This document shows, in pieces, positions 11,501 to 25,160 of a DNA stretch of 64,000 nucleotides. Origin of the DNA: Apostichopus japonicus. Taxonomy: Eukaryota > Echinodermata > Holothuroidea > Aspidochirotida > Stichopodidae. The translations under genes and the position numbers were made by a program. The notes beneath the pieces are model-generated. The model ran no database searches and was not told the origin of the DNA. It saw only the letters and a list, made by a program, of their open reading frames with translations. The stretch covers positions 18,111,841 to 18,175,840 of the forward strand of contig NC_092575.1 in the NCBI RefSeq assembly GCF_037975245.1. Reading direction: 5' to 3'. Each line of letters starts with the position of its first letter. The stretch's first letter is position 1.

Positions 11501-14500
11501 CTTCCAGAGACCGTATAAGATCGCGGCAAAAGCAAACTGCCCCCACCTGGTCTCGAGCCCGCGATCCAAAATACGTCACGCTCTCGAGGTACAGAGCAAC
11601 CAACCGCGCCACGACAGCAGTTGATATAAATCTATGTTCGTTTCTAATACTTAAACTTCCAGAGACCGTATAAGATCGCGGCAAAAGCAAACTGCCCCCA
11701 CCTGGTCTCGAGCCCGCGATCCAAAATACGTCACGCTCTCGAGGTACAGAGCAACCAACCGCGCCACGACAGCAGTTGATATAAATCTATGTTCGTTTCT
11801 AATACTTAAACTTCCAGAGACCGTATAAGATCGCGGCAAAAGCAAACTGCCCCCACCTGGTCTCGAGCCCGCGATCCAAAATACGTCACGCTCTCGAGGT
11901 ACAGAGCAACCAACCGCGCCACGACAGCAGTTGATATAAATCTATGTTCGTTTCTAATACTTAAACTTCCAGAGACCGTATAAGATCGCGGCAAAAGCAA
12001 ACTGCCCCCACCTGGTCTCGAGCCCGCGATCCAAAATACGTCACGCTCTCGAGGTACAGAGCAACCAACCGCGCCACGACAGCAGTTGATATAAATCTAT
12101 GTTCGTTTCTAATACTTAAACTTCCAGAGACCGTATAAGATCGCGGCAAAAGCAAACTGCCCCCACCTGGTCTCGAGCCCGCGATCCAAAATACGTCACG
12201 CTCTCGAGGTACAGAGCAACCAACCGCGCCACGACAGCAGTTGATATAAATCTATGTTCGTTTCTAATACTTAAACTTCCAGAGACCGTATAAGATCGCG
12301 GCAAAAGCAAACTGCCCCCACCTGGTCTCGAGCCCGCGATCCAAAATACGTCACGCTCTCGAGGTACAGAGCAACCAACCGCGCCACGACAGCAGTTGAT
12401 ATAAATCTATGTTCGTTTCTAATACTTAAACTTCCAGAGACCGTATAAGATCGCGGCAAAAGCAAACTGCCCCCACCTGGTCTCGAGCCCGCGATCCAAA
12501 ATACGTCACGCTCTCGAGGTACAGAGCAACCAACCGCGCCACGACAGCAGTTGATATAAATCTATGTTCGTTTCTAATACTTAAACTTCCAGAGACCGTA
12601 TAAGATCGCGGCAAAAGCAAACTGCCCCCACCTGGTCTCGAGCCCGCGATCCAAAATACGTCACGCTCTCGAGGTACAGAGCAACCAACCGCGCCACGAC
12701 AGCAGTTGATATAAATCTATGTTCGTTTCTAATACTTAAACTTCCAGAGACCGTATAAGATCGCGGCAAAAGCAAACTGCCCCCACCTGGTCTCGAGCCC
12801 GCGATCCAAAATACGTCACGCTCTCGAGGTACAGAGCAACCAACCGCGCCACGACAGCAGTTGATATAAATCTATGTTCGTTTCTAATACTTAAACTTCC
12901 AGAGACCGTATAAGATCGCGGCAAAAGCAAACTGCCCCCACCTGGTCTCGAGCCCGCGATCCAAAATACGTCACGCTCTCGAGGTACAGAGCAACCAACC
13001 GCGCCACGACAGCAGTTGATATAAATCTATGTTCGTTTCTAATACTTAAACTTCCAGAGACCGTATAAGATCGCGGCAAAAGCAAACTGCCCCCACCTGG
13101 TCTCGAGCCCGCGATCCAAAATACGTCACGCTCTCGAGGTACAGAGCAACCAACCGCGCCACGACAGCAGTTGATATAAATCTATGTTCGTTTCTAATAC
13201 TTAAACTTCCAGAGACCGTATAAGATCGCGGCAAAAGCAAACTGCCCCCACCTGGTCTCGAGCCCGCGATCCAAAATACGTCACGCTCTCGAGGTACAGA
13301 GCAACCAACCGCGCCACGACAGCAGTTGATATAAATCTATGTTCGTTTCTAATACTTAAACTTCCAGAGACCGTATAAGATCGCGGCAAAAGCAAACTGC
13401 CCCCACCTGGTCTCGAGCCCGCGATCCAAAATACGTCACGCTCTCGAGGTACAGAGCAACCAACCGCGCCACGACAGCAGTTGATATAAATCTATGTTCG
13501 TTTCTAATACTTAAACTTCCAGAGACCGTATAAGATCGCGGCAAAAGCAAACTGCCCCCACCTGGTCTCGAGCCCGCGATCCAAAATACGTCACGCTCTC
13601 GAGGTACAGAGCAACCAACCGCGCCACGACAGCAGTTGATATAAATCTATGTTCGTTTCTAATACTTAAACTTCCAGAGACCGTATAAGATCGCGGCAAA
13701 AGCAAACTGCCCCCACCTGGTCTCGAGCCCGCGATCCAAAATACGTCACGCTCTCGAGGTACAGAGCAACCAACCGCGCCACGACAGCAGTTGATATAAA
13801 TCTATGTTCGTTTCTAATACTTAAACTTCCAGAGACCGTATAAGATCGCGGCAAAAGCAAACTGCCCCCACCTGGTCTCGAGCCCGCGATCCAAAATACG
13901 TCACGCTCTCGAGGTACAGAGCAACCAACCGCGCCACGACAGCAGTTGATATAAATCTATGTTCGTTTCTAATACTTAAACTTCCAGAGACCGTATAAGA
14001 TCGCGGCAAAAGCAAACTGCCCCCACCTGGTCTCGAGCCCGCGATCCAAAATACGTCACGCTCTCGAGGTACAGAGCAACCAACCGCGCCACGACAGCAG
14101 TTGATATAAATCTATGTTCGTTTCTAATACTTAAACTTCCAGAGACCGTATAAGATCGCGGCAAAAGCAAACTGCCCCCACCTGGTCTCGAGCCCGCGAT
14201 CCAAAATACGTCACGCTCTCGAGGTACAGAGCAACCAACCGCGCCACGACAGCAGTTGATATAAATCTATGTTCGTTTCTAATACTTAAACTTCCAGAGA
14301 CCGTATAAGATCGCGGCAAAAGCAAACTGCCCCCACCTGGTCTCGAGCCCGCGATCCAAAATACGTCACGCTCTCGAGGTACAGAGCAACCAACCGCGCC
14401 ACGACAGCAGTTGATATAAATCTATGTTCGTTTCTAATACTTAAACTTCCAGAGACCGTATAAGATCGCGGCAAAAGCAAACTGCCCCCACCTGGTCTCG

Positions 14501-17500
14501 AGCCCGCGATCCAAAATACGTCACGCTCTCGAGGTACAGAGCAACCAACCGCGCCACGACAGCAGTTGATATAAATCTATGTTCGTTTCTAATACTTAAA
14601 CTTCCAGAGACCGTATAAGATCGCGGCAAAAGCAAACTGCCCCCACCTGGTCTCGAGCCCGCGATCCAAAATACGTCACGCTCTCGAGGTACAGAGCAAC
14701 CAACCGCGCCACGACAGCAGTTGATATAAATCTATGTTCGTTTCTAATACTTAAACTTCCAGAGACCGTATAAGATCGCGGCAAAAGCAAACTGCCCCCA
14801 CCTGGTCTCGAGCCCGCGATCCAAAATACGTCACGCTCTCGAGGTACAGAGCAACCAACCGCGCCACGACAGCAGTTGATATAAATCTATGTTCGTTTCT
14901 AATACTTAAACTTCCAGAGACCGTATAAGATCGCGGCAAAAGCAAACTGCCCCCACCTGGTCTCGAGCCCGCGATCCAAAATACGTCACGCTCTCGAGGT
15001 ACAGAGCAACCAACCGCGCCACGACAGCAGTTGATATAAATCTATGTTCGTTTCTAATACTTAAACTTCCAGAGACCGTATAAGATCGCGGCAAAAGCAA
15101 ACTGCCCCCACCTGGTCTCGAGCCCGCGATCCAAAATACGTCACGCTCTCGAGGTACAGAGCAACCAACCGCGCCACGACAGCAGTTGATATAAATCTAT
15201 GTTCGTTTCTAATACTTAAACTTCCAGAGACCGTATAAGATCGCGGCAAAAGCAAACTGCCCCCACCTGGTCTCGAGCCCGCGATCCAAAATACGTCACG
15301 CTCTCGAGGTACAGAGCAACCAACCGCGCCACGACAGCAGTTGATATAAATCTATGTTCGTTTCTAATACTTAAACTTCCAGAGACCGTATAAGATCGCG
15401 GCAAAAGCAAACTGCCCCCACCTGGTCTCGAGCCCGCGATCCAAAATACGTCACGCTCTCGAGGTACAGAGCAACCAACCGCGCCACGACAGCAGTTGAT
15501 ATAAATCTATGTTCGTTTCTAATACTTAAACTTCCAGAGACCGTATAAGATCGCGGCAAAAGCAAACTGCCCCCACCTGGTCTCGAGCCCGCGATCCAAA
15601 ATACGTCACGCTCTCGAGGTACAGAGCAACCAACCGCGCCACGACAGCAGTTGATATAAATCTATGTTCGTTTCTAATACTTAAACTTCCAGAGACCGTA
15701 TAAGATCGCGGCAAAAGCAAACTGCCCCCACCTGGTCTCGAGCCCGCGATCCAAAATACGTCACGCTCTCGAGGTACAGAGCAACCAACCGCGCCACGAC
15801 AGCAGTTGATATAAATCTATGTTCGTTTCTAATACTTAAACTTCCAGAGACCGTATAAGATCGCGGCAAAAGCAAACTGCCCCCACCTGGTCTCGAGCCC
15901 GCGATCCAAAATACGTCACGCTCTCGAGGTACAGAGCAACCAACCGCGCCACGACAGCAGTTGATATAAATCTATGTTCGTTTCTAATACTTAAACTTCC
16001 AGAGACCGTATAAGATCGCGGCAAAAGCAAACTGCCCCCACCTGGTCTCGAGCCCGCGATCCAAAATACGTCACGCTCTCGAGGTACAGAGCAACCAACC
16101 GCGCCACGACAGCAGTTGATATAAATCTATGTTCGTTTCTAATACTTAAACTTCCAGAGACCGTATAAGATCGCGGCAAAAGCAAACTGCCCCCACCTGG
16201 TCTCGAGCCCGCGATCCAAAATACGTCACGCTCTCGAGGTACAGAGCAACCAACCGCGCCACGACAGCAGTTGATATAAATCTATGTTCGTTTCTAATAC
16301 TTAAACTTCCAGAGACCGTATAAGATCGCGGCAAAAGCAAACTGCCCCCACCTGGTCTCGAGCCCGCGATCCAAAATACGTCACGCTCTCGAGGTACAGA
16401 GCAACCAACCGCGCCACGACAGCAGTTGATATAAATCTATGTTCGTTTCTAATACTTAAACTTCCAGAGACCGTATAAGATCGCGGCAAAAGCAAACTGC
16501 CCCCACCTGGTCTCGAGCCCGCGATCCAAAATACGTCACGCTCTCGAGGTACAGAGCAACCAACCGCGCCACGACAGCAGTTGATATAAATCTATGTTCG
16601 TTTCTAATACTTAAACTTCCAGAGACCGTATAAGATCGCGGCAAAAGCAAACTGCCCCCACCTGGTCTCGAGCCCGCGATCCAAAATACGTCACGCTCTC
16701 GAGGTACAGAGCAACCAACCGCGCCACGACAGCAGTTGATATAAATCTATGTTCGTTTCTAATACTTAAACTTCCAGAGACCGTATAAGATCGCGGCAAA
16801 AGCAAACTGCCCCCACCTGGTCTCGAGCCCGCGATCCAAAATACGTCACGCTCTCGAGGTACAGAGCAACCAACCGCGCCACGACAGCAGTTGATATAAA
16901 TCTATGTTCGTTTCTAATACTTAAACTTCCAGAGACCGTATAAGATCGCGGCAAAAGCAAACTGCCCCCACCTGGTCTCGAGCCCGCGATCCAAAATACG
17001 TCACGCTCTCGAGGTACAGAGCAACCAACCGCGCCACGACAGCAGTTGATATAAATCTATGTTCGTTTCTAATACTTAAACTTCCAGAGACCGTATAAGA
17101 TCGCGGCAAAAGCAAACTGCCCCCACCTGGTCTCGAGCCCGCGATCCAAAATACGTCACGCTCTCGAGGTACAGAGCAACCAACCGCGCCACGACAGCAG
17201 TTGATATAAATCTATGTTCGTTTCTAATACTTAAACTTCCAGAGACCGTATAAGATCGCGGCAAAAGCAAACTGCCCCCACCTGGTCTCGAGCCCGCGAT
17301 CCAAAATACGTCACGCTCTCGAGGTACAGAGCAACCAACCGCGCCACGACAGCAGTTGATATAAATCTATGTTCGTTTCTAATACTTAAACTTCCAGGAG
17401 ACCGTATAAGATCGCGGCAAAAGCAAACTGCCCCCACCTGGTCTCGAGCCCGCGATCCAAAATACGTCACGCTCTCGAGGTACAGAGCAACCAACCGCGC

Positions 17501-19555
17501 CACGACAGCAGTTGATATAAATCTATGTTCGTTTCTAATACTTAAACTTCCAGAGACCGTATAAGATCGCGGCAAAAGCAAACTGCCCCCACCTGGTCTC
17601 GAGCCCGCGATCCAAAATACGTCACGCTCTCGAGGTACAGAGCAACCAACCGCGCCACGACAGCAGTTGATATAAATCTATGTTCGTTTCTAATACTTAA
17701 ACTTCCAGAGACCGTATAAGATCGCGGCAAAAGCAAACTGCCCCCACCTGGTCTCGAGCCCGCGATCCAAAATACGTCACGCTCTCGAGGTACAGAGCAA
17801 CCAACCGCGCCACGACAGCAGTTGATATAAATCTATGTTCGTTTCTAATACTTAAACTTCCAGAGACCGTATAAGATCGCGGCAAAAGCAAACTGCCCCC
17901 ACCTGGTCTCGAGCCCGCGATCCAAAATACGTCACGCTCTCGAGGTACAGAGCAACCAACCGCGCCACGACAGCAGTTGATATAAATCTATGTTCGTTTC
18001 TAATACTTAAACTTCCAGAGACCGTATAAGATCGCGGCAAAAGCAAACTGCCCCCACCTGGTCTCGAGCCCGCGATCCAAAATACGTCACGCTCTCGAGG
18101 TACAGAGCAACCAACCGCGCCACGACAGCAGTTGATATAAATCTATGTTCGTTTCTAATACTTAAACTTCCAGAGACCGTATAAGATCGCGGCAAAAGCA
18201 AACTGCCCCCACCTGGTCTCGAGCCCGCGATCCAAAATACGTCACGCTCTCGAGGTACAGAGCAACCAACCGCGCCACGACAGCAGTTGATATAAATCTA
18301 TGTTCGTTTCTAATACTTAAACTTCCAGAGACCGTATAAGATCGCGGCAAAAGCAAACTGCCCCCACCTGGTCTCGAGCCCGCGATCCAAAATACGTCAC
18401 GCTCTCGAGGTACAGAGCAACCAACCGCGCCACGACAGCAGTTGATATAAATCTATGTTCGTTTCTAATACTTAAACTTCCAGAGACCGTATAAGATCGC
18501 GGCAAAAGCAAACTGCCCCCACCTGGTCTCGAGCCCGCGATCCAAAATACGTCACGCTCTCGAGGTACAGAGCAACCAACCGCGCCACGACAGCAGTTGA
18601 TATAAATCTATGTTCGTTTCTAATACTTAAACTTCCAGAGACCGTATAAGATCGCGGCAAAAGCAAACTGCCCCCACCTGGTCTCGAGCCCGCGATCCAA
18701 AATACGTCACGCTCTCGAGGTACAGAGCAACCAACCGCGCCACGACAGCAGTTGATATAAATCTATGTTCGTTTCTAATACTTAAACTTCCAGAGACCGT
18801 ATAAGATCGCGGCAAAAGCAAACTGCCCCCACCTGGTCTCGAGCCCGCGATCCAAAATACGTCACGCTCTCGAGGTACAGAGCAACCAACCGCGCCACGA
18901 CAGCAGTTGATATAAATCTATGTTCGTTTCTAATACTTAAACTTCCAGAGACCGTATAAGATCGCGGCAAAAGCAAACTGCCCCCACCTGGTCTCGAGCC
19001 CGCGATCCAAAATACGTCACGCTCTCGAGGTACAGAGCAACCAACCGCGCCACGACAGCAGTTGATATAAATCTATGTTCGTTTCTAATACTTAAACTTC
19101 CAGAGACCGTATAAGATCGCGGCAAAAGCAAACTGCCCCCACCTGGTCTCGAGCCCGCGATCCAAAATACGTCACGCTCTCGAGGTACAGAGCAACCAAC
19201 CGCGCCACGACAGCAGTTGATATAAATCTATGTTCGTTTCTAATACTTAAACTTCCAGAGACCGTATAAGATCGCGGCAAAAGCAAACTGCCCCCACCTG
19301 GTCTCGAGCCCGCGATCCAAAATACGTCACGCTCTCGAGGTACAGAGCAACCAACCGCGCCACGACAGCAGTTGATATAAATCTATGTTCGTTTCTAATA
19401 CTTAAACTTCCAGAGACCGTATAAGATCGCGGCAAAAGCAAACTGCCCCCACCTGGTCTCGAGCCCGCGATCCAAAATACGTCACGCTCTCGAGGTACAG
19501 AGCAACCAACCGCGCCACGACAGCAGTTGATATAAATCTATGTTCGTTTCTAATA

Positions 19556-20334
19556 CTTAAACTTCCAGAGACCGTATAAGATCGCGGCAAAAGCAAACTG
19601 CCCCCACCTGGTCTCGAGCCCGCGATCCAAAAATACGTCACGCTCTCGAGGTACAGAGCAACCAACCGCGCCACGACAGCAGTTGATATAAATCTATGTT
19701 CGTTTCTAATACTTAAACTTCCAGAGACCGTATAAGATCGCGGCAAAAGCAAACTGCCCCCACCTGGTCTCGAGCCCGCGATCCAAAATACGTCACGCTC
19801 TCGAGGTACAGAGCAACCAACCGCGCCACGACAGCAGTTGATATAAATCTATGTTCGTTTCTAATACTTAAACTTCCAGAGACCGTATAAGATCGCGGCA
19901 AAAGCAAACTGCCCCCACCTGGTCTCGAGCCCGCGATCCAAAAATACGTCACGCTCTCGAGGTACAGAGCAACCAACCGCGCCACGACAGCAGTTGATAT
20001 AAATCTATGTTCGTTTCTAATACTTAAACTTCCAGAGACCGTATAAGATCGCGGCAAAAGCAAACTGCCCCCACCTGGTCTCGAGCCCGCGATCCAAAAT
20101 ACGTCACGCTCTCGAGGTACAGAGCAACCAACCGCGCCACGACAGCAGTTGATATAAATCTATGTTCGTTTCTAATACTTAAACTTCCAGAGACCGTATA
20201 AGATCGCGGCAAAAGCAAACTGCCCCCACCTGGTCTCGAGCCCGCGATCCAAAAATACGTCACGCTCTCGAGGTACAGAGCAACCAACCGCGCCACGACA
20301 GCAGTTGATATAAATCTATGTTCGTTTCTAATAC
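19556..20334 (-). repeat. Alternating 155/156-bp dimer block in array B
   Basis: Five-A monomers (A runs at 19,629, 19,940 and 20,251) alternate with four-A monomers, so the period here is 311 bp, a dimer. Outside this block the variant occurs singly or in uninterrupted runs. This is the only regular dimer I can see in array B. It looks like a two-monomer unit copied three times. Confidence 0.75.
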
Positions 20335-21116
20335 TTAAACTTCCAGAGACCGTATAAGATCGCGGCAAAAGCAAACTGCCCCCACCTGGTCTCGAGCCCG
20401 CGATCCAAAATACGTCACGCTCTCGAGGTACAGAGCAACCAACCGCGCCACGACAGCAGTTGATATAAATCTATGTTCGTTTCTAATACTTAAACTTCCA
20501 GAGACCGTATAAGATCGCGGCAAAAGCAAACTGCCCCCACCTGGTCTCGAGCCCGCGATCCAAAATACGTCACGCTCTCGAGGTACAGAGCAACCAACCG
20601 CGCCACGACAGCAGTTGATATAAATCTATGTTCGTTTCTAATACTTAAACTTCCAGAGACCGTATAAGATCGCGGCAAAAGCAAACTGCCCCCACCTGGT
20701 CTCGAGCCCGCGATCCAAAATACGTCACGCTCTCGAGGTACAGAGCAACCAACCGCGCCACGACAGCAGTTGATATAAATCTATGTTCGTTTCTAATACT
20801 TAAACTTCCAGAGACCGTATAAGATCGCGGCAAAAGCAAACTGCCCCCACCTGGTCTCGAGCCCGCGATCCAAAATACGTCACGCTCTCGAGGTACAGAG
20901 CAACCAACCGCGCCACGACAGCAGTTGATATAAATCTATGTTCGTTTCTAATACTTAAACTTCCAGAGACCGTATAAGATCGCGGCAAAAGCAAACTGCC
21001 CCCACCTGGTCTCGAGCCCGCGATCCAAAATACGTCACGCTCTCGAGGTACAGAGCAACCAACCGCGCCACGACAGCAGTTGATATAAATCTATGTTCGT
21101 TTCTAATACTTAAACT

Positions 21117-23120
21117 TCCAGAGACCGTATAAGATCGCGGCAAAAGCAAACTGCCCCCACCTGGTCTCGAGCCCGCGATCCAAAAATACGTCACGCTCTC
21201 GAGGTACAGAGCAACCAACCGCGCCACGACAGCAGTTGATATAAATCTATGTTCGTTTCTAATACTTAAACTTCCAGAGACCGTATAAGATCGCGGCAAA
21301 AGCAAACTGCCCCCACCTGGTCTCGAGCCCGCGATCCAAAAATACGTCACGCTCTCGAGGTACAGAGCAACCAACCGCGCCACGACAGCAGTTGATATAA
21401 ATCTATGTTCGTTTCTAATACTTAAACTTCCAGAGACCGTATAAGATCGCGGCAAAAGCAAACTGCCCCCACCTGGTCTCGAGCCCGCGATCCAAAAATA
21501 CGTCACGCTCTCGAGGTACAGAGCAACCAACCGCGCCACGACAGCAGTTGATATAAATCTATGTTCGTTTCTAATACTTAAACTTCCAGAGACCGTATAA
21601 GATCGCGGCAAAAGCAAACTGCCCCCACCTGGTCTCGAGCCCGCGATCCAAAAATACGTCACGCTCTCGAGGTACAGAGCAACCAACCGCGCCACGACAG
21701 CAGTTGATATAAATCTATGTTCGTTTCTAATACTTAAACTTCCAGAGACCGTATAAGATCGCGGCAAAAGCAAACTGCCCCCACCTGGTCTCGAGCCCGC
21801 GATCCAAAAATACGTCACGCTCTCGAGGTACAGAGCAACCAACCGCGCCACGACAGCAGTTGATATAAATCTATGTTCGTTTCTAATACTTAAACTTCCA
21901 GAGACCGTATAAGATCGCGGCAAAAGCAAACTGCCCCCACCTGGTCTCGAGCCCGCGATCCAAAAATACGTCACGCTCTCGAGGTACAGAGCAACCAACC
22001 GCGCCACGACAGCAGTTGATATAAATCTATGTTCGTTTCTAATACTTAAACTTCCAGAGACCGTATAAGATCGCGGCAAAAGCAAACTGCCCCCACCTGG
22101 TCTCGAGCCCGCGATCCAAAAATACGTCACGCTCTCGAGGTACAGAGCAACCAACCGCGCCACGACAGCAGTTGATATAAATCTATGTTCGTTTCTAATA
22201 CTTAAACTTCCAGAGACCGTATAAGATCGCGGCAAAAGCAAACTGCCCCCACCTGGTCTCGAGCCCGCGATCCAAAATACGTCACGCTCTCGAGGTACAG
22301 AGCAACCAACCGCGCCACGACAGCAGTTGATATAAATCTATGTTCGTTTCTAATACTTAAACTTCCAGAGACCGTATAAGATCGCGGCAAAAGCAAACTG
22401 CCCCCACCTGGTCTCGAGCCCGCGATCCAAAAATACGTCACGCTCTCGAGGTACAGAGCAACCAACCGCGCCACGACAGCAGTTGATATAAATCTATGTT
22501 CGTTTCTAATACTTAAACTTCCAGAGACCGTATAAGATCGCGGCAAAAGCAAACTGCCCCCACCTGGTCTCGAGCCCGCGATCCAAAAATACGTCACGCT
22601 CTCGAGGTACAGAGCAACCAACCGCGCCACGACAGCAGTTGATATAAATCTATGTTCGTTTCTAATACTTAAACTTCCAGAGACCGTATAAGATCGCGGC
22701 AAAAGCAAACTGCCCCCACCTGGTCTCGAGCCCGCGATCCAAAAATACGTCACGCTCTCGAGGTACAGAGCAACCAACCGCGCCACGACAGCAGTTGATA
22801 TAAATCTATGTTCGTTTCTAATACTTAAACTTCCAGAGACCGTATAAGATCGCGGCAAAAGCAAACTGCCCCCACCTGGTCTCGAGCCCGCGATCCAAAA
22901 ATACGTCACGCTCTCGAGGTACAGAGCAACCAACCGCGCCACGACAGCAGTTGATATAAATCTATGTTCGTTTCTAATACTTAAACTTCCAGAGACCGTA
23001 TAAGATCGCGGCAAAAGCAAACTGCCCCCACCTGGTCTCGAGCCCGCGATCCAAAAATACGTCACGCTCTCGAGGTACAGAGCAACCAACCGCGCCACGA
23101 CAGCAGTTGATATAAATCTA
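21117..23120 (-). repeat. Runs of the five-A monomer (7 + 5 copies)
   Basis: Seven consecutive monomers carry CCAAAAATACG (A runs from 21,182 to 22,118 at exact 156-bp steps). One four-A monomer follows at about 22,274, then five more five-A monomers (22,429 to 23,053). The spacing is otherwise invariant. Clustering of one variant in neighbouring copies suggests local unequal exchange or conversion. Confidence 0.85.
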
Positions 23121-23919
23121 TGTTCGTTTCTAATACTTAAACTTCCAGAGACCGTATAAGATCGCGGCAAAAGCAAACTGCCCCCACCTGGTCTCGAGCC
23201 CGCGATCCAAAATACGTCACGCTCTCGAGGTACAGAGCAACCAACCGCGCCACGACAGCAGTTGATATAAATCTATGTTCGTTTCTAATACTTAAACTTC
23301 CAGAGACCGTATAAGATCGCGGCAAAAGCAAACTGCCCCCACCTGGTCTCGAGCCCGCGATCCAAAATACGTCACGCTCTCGAGGTACAGAGCAACCAAC
23401 CGCGCCACGACAGCAGTTGATATAAATCTATGTTCGTTTCTAATACTTAAACTTCCAGAGACCGTATAAGATCGCGGCAAAAGCAAACTGCCCCCACCTG
23501 GTCTCGAGCCCGCGATCCAAAATACGTCACGCTCTCGAGGTACAGAGCAACCAACCGCGCCACGACAGCAGTTGATATAAATCTATGTTCGTTTCTAATA
23601 CTTAAACTTCCAGAGACCGTATAAGATCGCGGCAAAAGCAAACTGCCCCCACCTGGTCTCGAGCCCGCGATCCAAAATACGTCACGCTCTCGAGGTACAG
23701 AGCAACCAACCGCGCCACGACAGCAGTTGATATAAATCTATGTTCGTTTCTAATACTTAAACTTCCAGAGACCGTATAAGATCGCGGCAAAAGCAAACTG
23801 CCCCCACCTGGTCTCGAGCCCGCGATCCAAAATACGTCACGCTCTCGAGGTACAGAGCAACCAACCGCGCCACGACAGCAGTTGATATAAATCTATGTTC
23901 GTTTCTAATACTTAAACTT

Positions 23920-25160
23920 CCAGAGACCGTATAAGATCGCGGCAAAAGCAAACTGCCCCCACCTGGTCTCGAGCCCGCGATCCAAAAATACGTCACGCTC
24001 TCGAGGTACAGAGCAACCAACCGCGCCACGACAGCAGTTGATATAAATCTATGTTCGTTTCTAATACTTAAACTTCCAGAGACCGTATAAGATCGCGGCA
24101 AAAGCAAACTGCCCCCACCTGGTCTCGAGCCCGCGATCCAAAAATACGTCACGCTCTCGAGGTACAGAGCAACCAACCGCGCCACGACAGCAGTTGATAT
24201 AAATCTATGTTCGTTTCTAATACTTAAACTTCCAGAGACCGTATAAGATCGCGGCAAAAGCAAACTGCCCCCACCTGGTCTCGAGCCCGCGATCCAAAAA
24301 TACGTCACGCTCTCGAGGTACAGAGCAACCAACCGCGCCACGACAGCAGTTGATATAAATCTATGTTCGTTTCTAATACTTAAACTTCCAGAGACCGTAT
24401 AAGATCGCGGCAAAAGCAAACTGCCCCCACCTGGTCTCGAGCCCGCGATCCAAAAATACGTCACGCTCTCGAGGTACAGAGCAACCAACCGCGCCACGAC
24501 AGCAGTTGATATAAATCTATGTTCGTTTCTAATACTTAAACTTCCAGAGACCGTATAAGATCGCGGCAAAAGCAAACTGCCCCCACCTGGTCTCGAGCCC
24601 GCGATCCAAAAATACGTCACGCTCTCGAGGTACAGAGCAACCAACCGCGCCACGACAGCAGTTGATATAAATCTATGTTCGTTTCTAATACTTAAACTTC
24701 CAGAGACCGTATAAGATCGCGGCAAAAGCAAACTGCCCCCACCTGGTCTCGAGCCCGCGATCCAAAAATACGTCACGCTCTCGAGGTACAGAGCAACCAA
24801 CCGCGCCACGACAGCAGTTGATATAAATCTATGTTCGTTTCTAATACTTAAACTTCCAGAGACCGTATAAGATCGCGGCAAAAGCAAACTGCCCCCACCT
24901 GGTCTCGAGCCCGCGATCCAAAAATACGTCACGCTCTCGAGGTACAGAGCAACCAACCGCGCCACGACAGCAGTTGATATAAATCTATGTTCGTTTCTAA
25001 TACTTAAACTTCCAGAGACCGTATAAGATCGCGGCAAAAGCAAACTGCCCCCACCTGGTCTCGAGCCCGCGATCCAAAAATACGTCACGCTCTCGAGGTA
25101 CAGAGCAACCAACCGCGCCACGACAGCAGTTGATATAAATCTATGTTCGTTTCTAATACT
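23920..25160 (-). repeat. Run of eight five-A monomers
   Basis: Eight consecutive monomers have the extra A (A runs from 23,984 to 25,076 in 156-bp steps), with four-A monomers on both sides. A further pair lies at 27,402 and 27,558. In total about 25 of about 172 array B monomers carry this variant, all in clusters. Confidence 0.85.
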
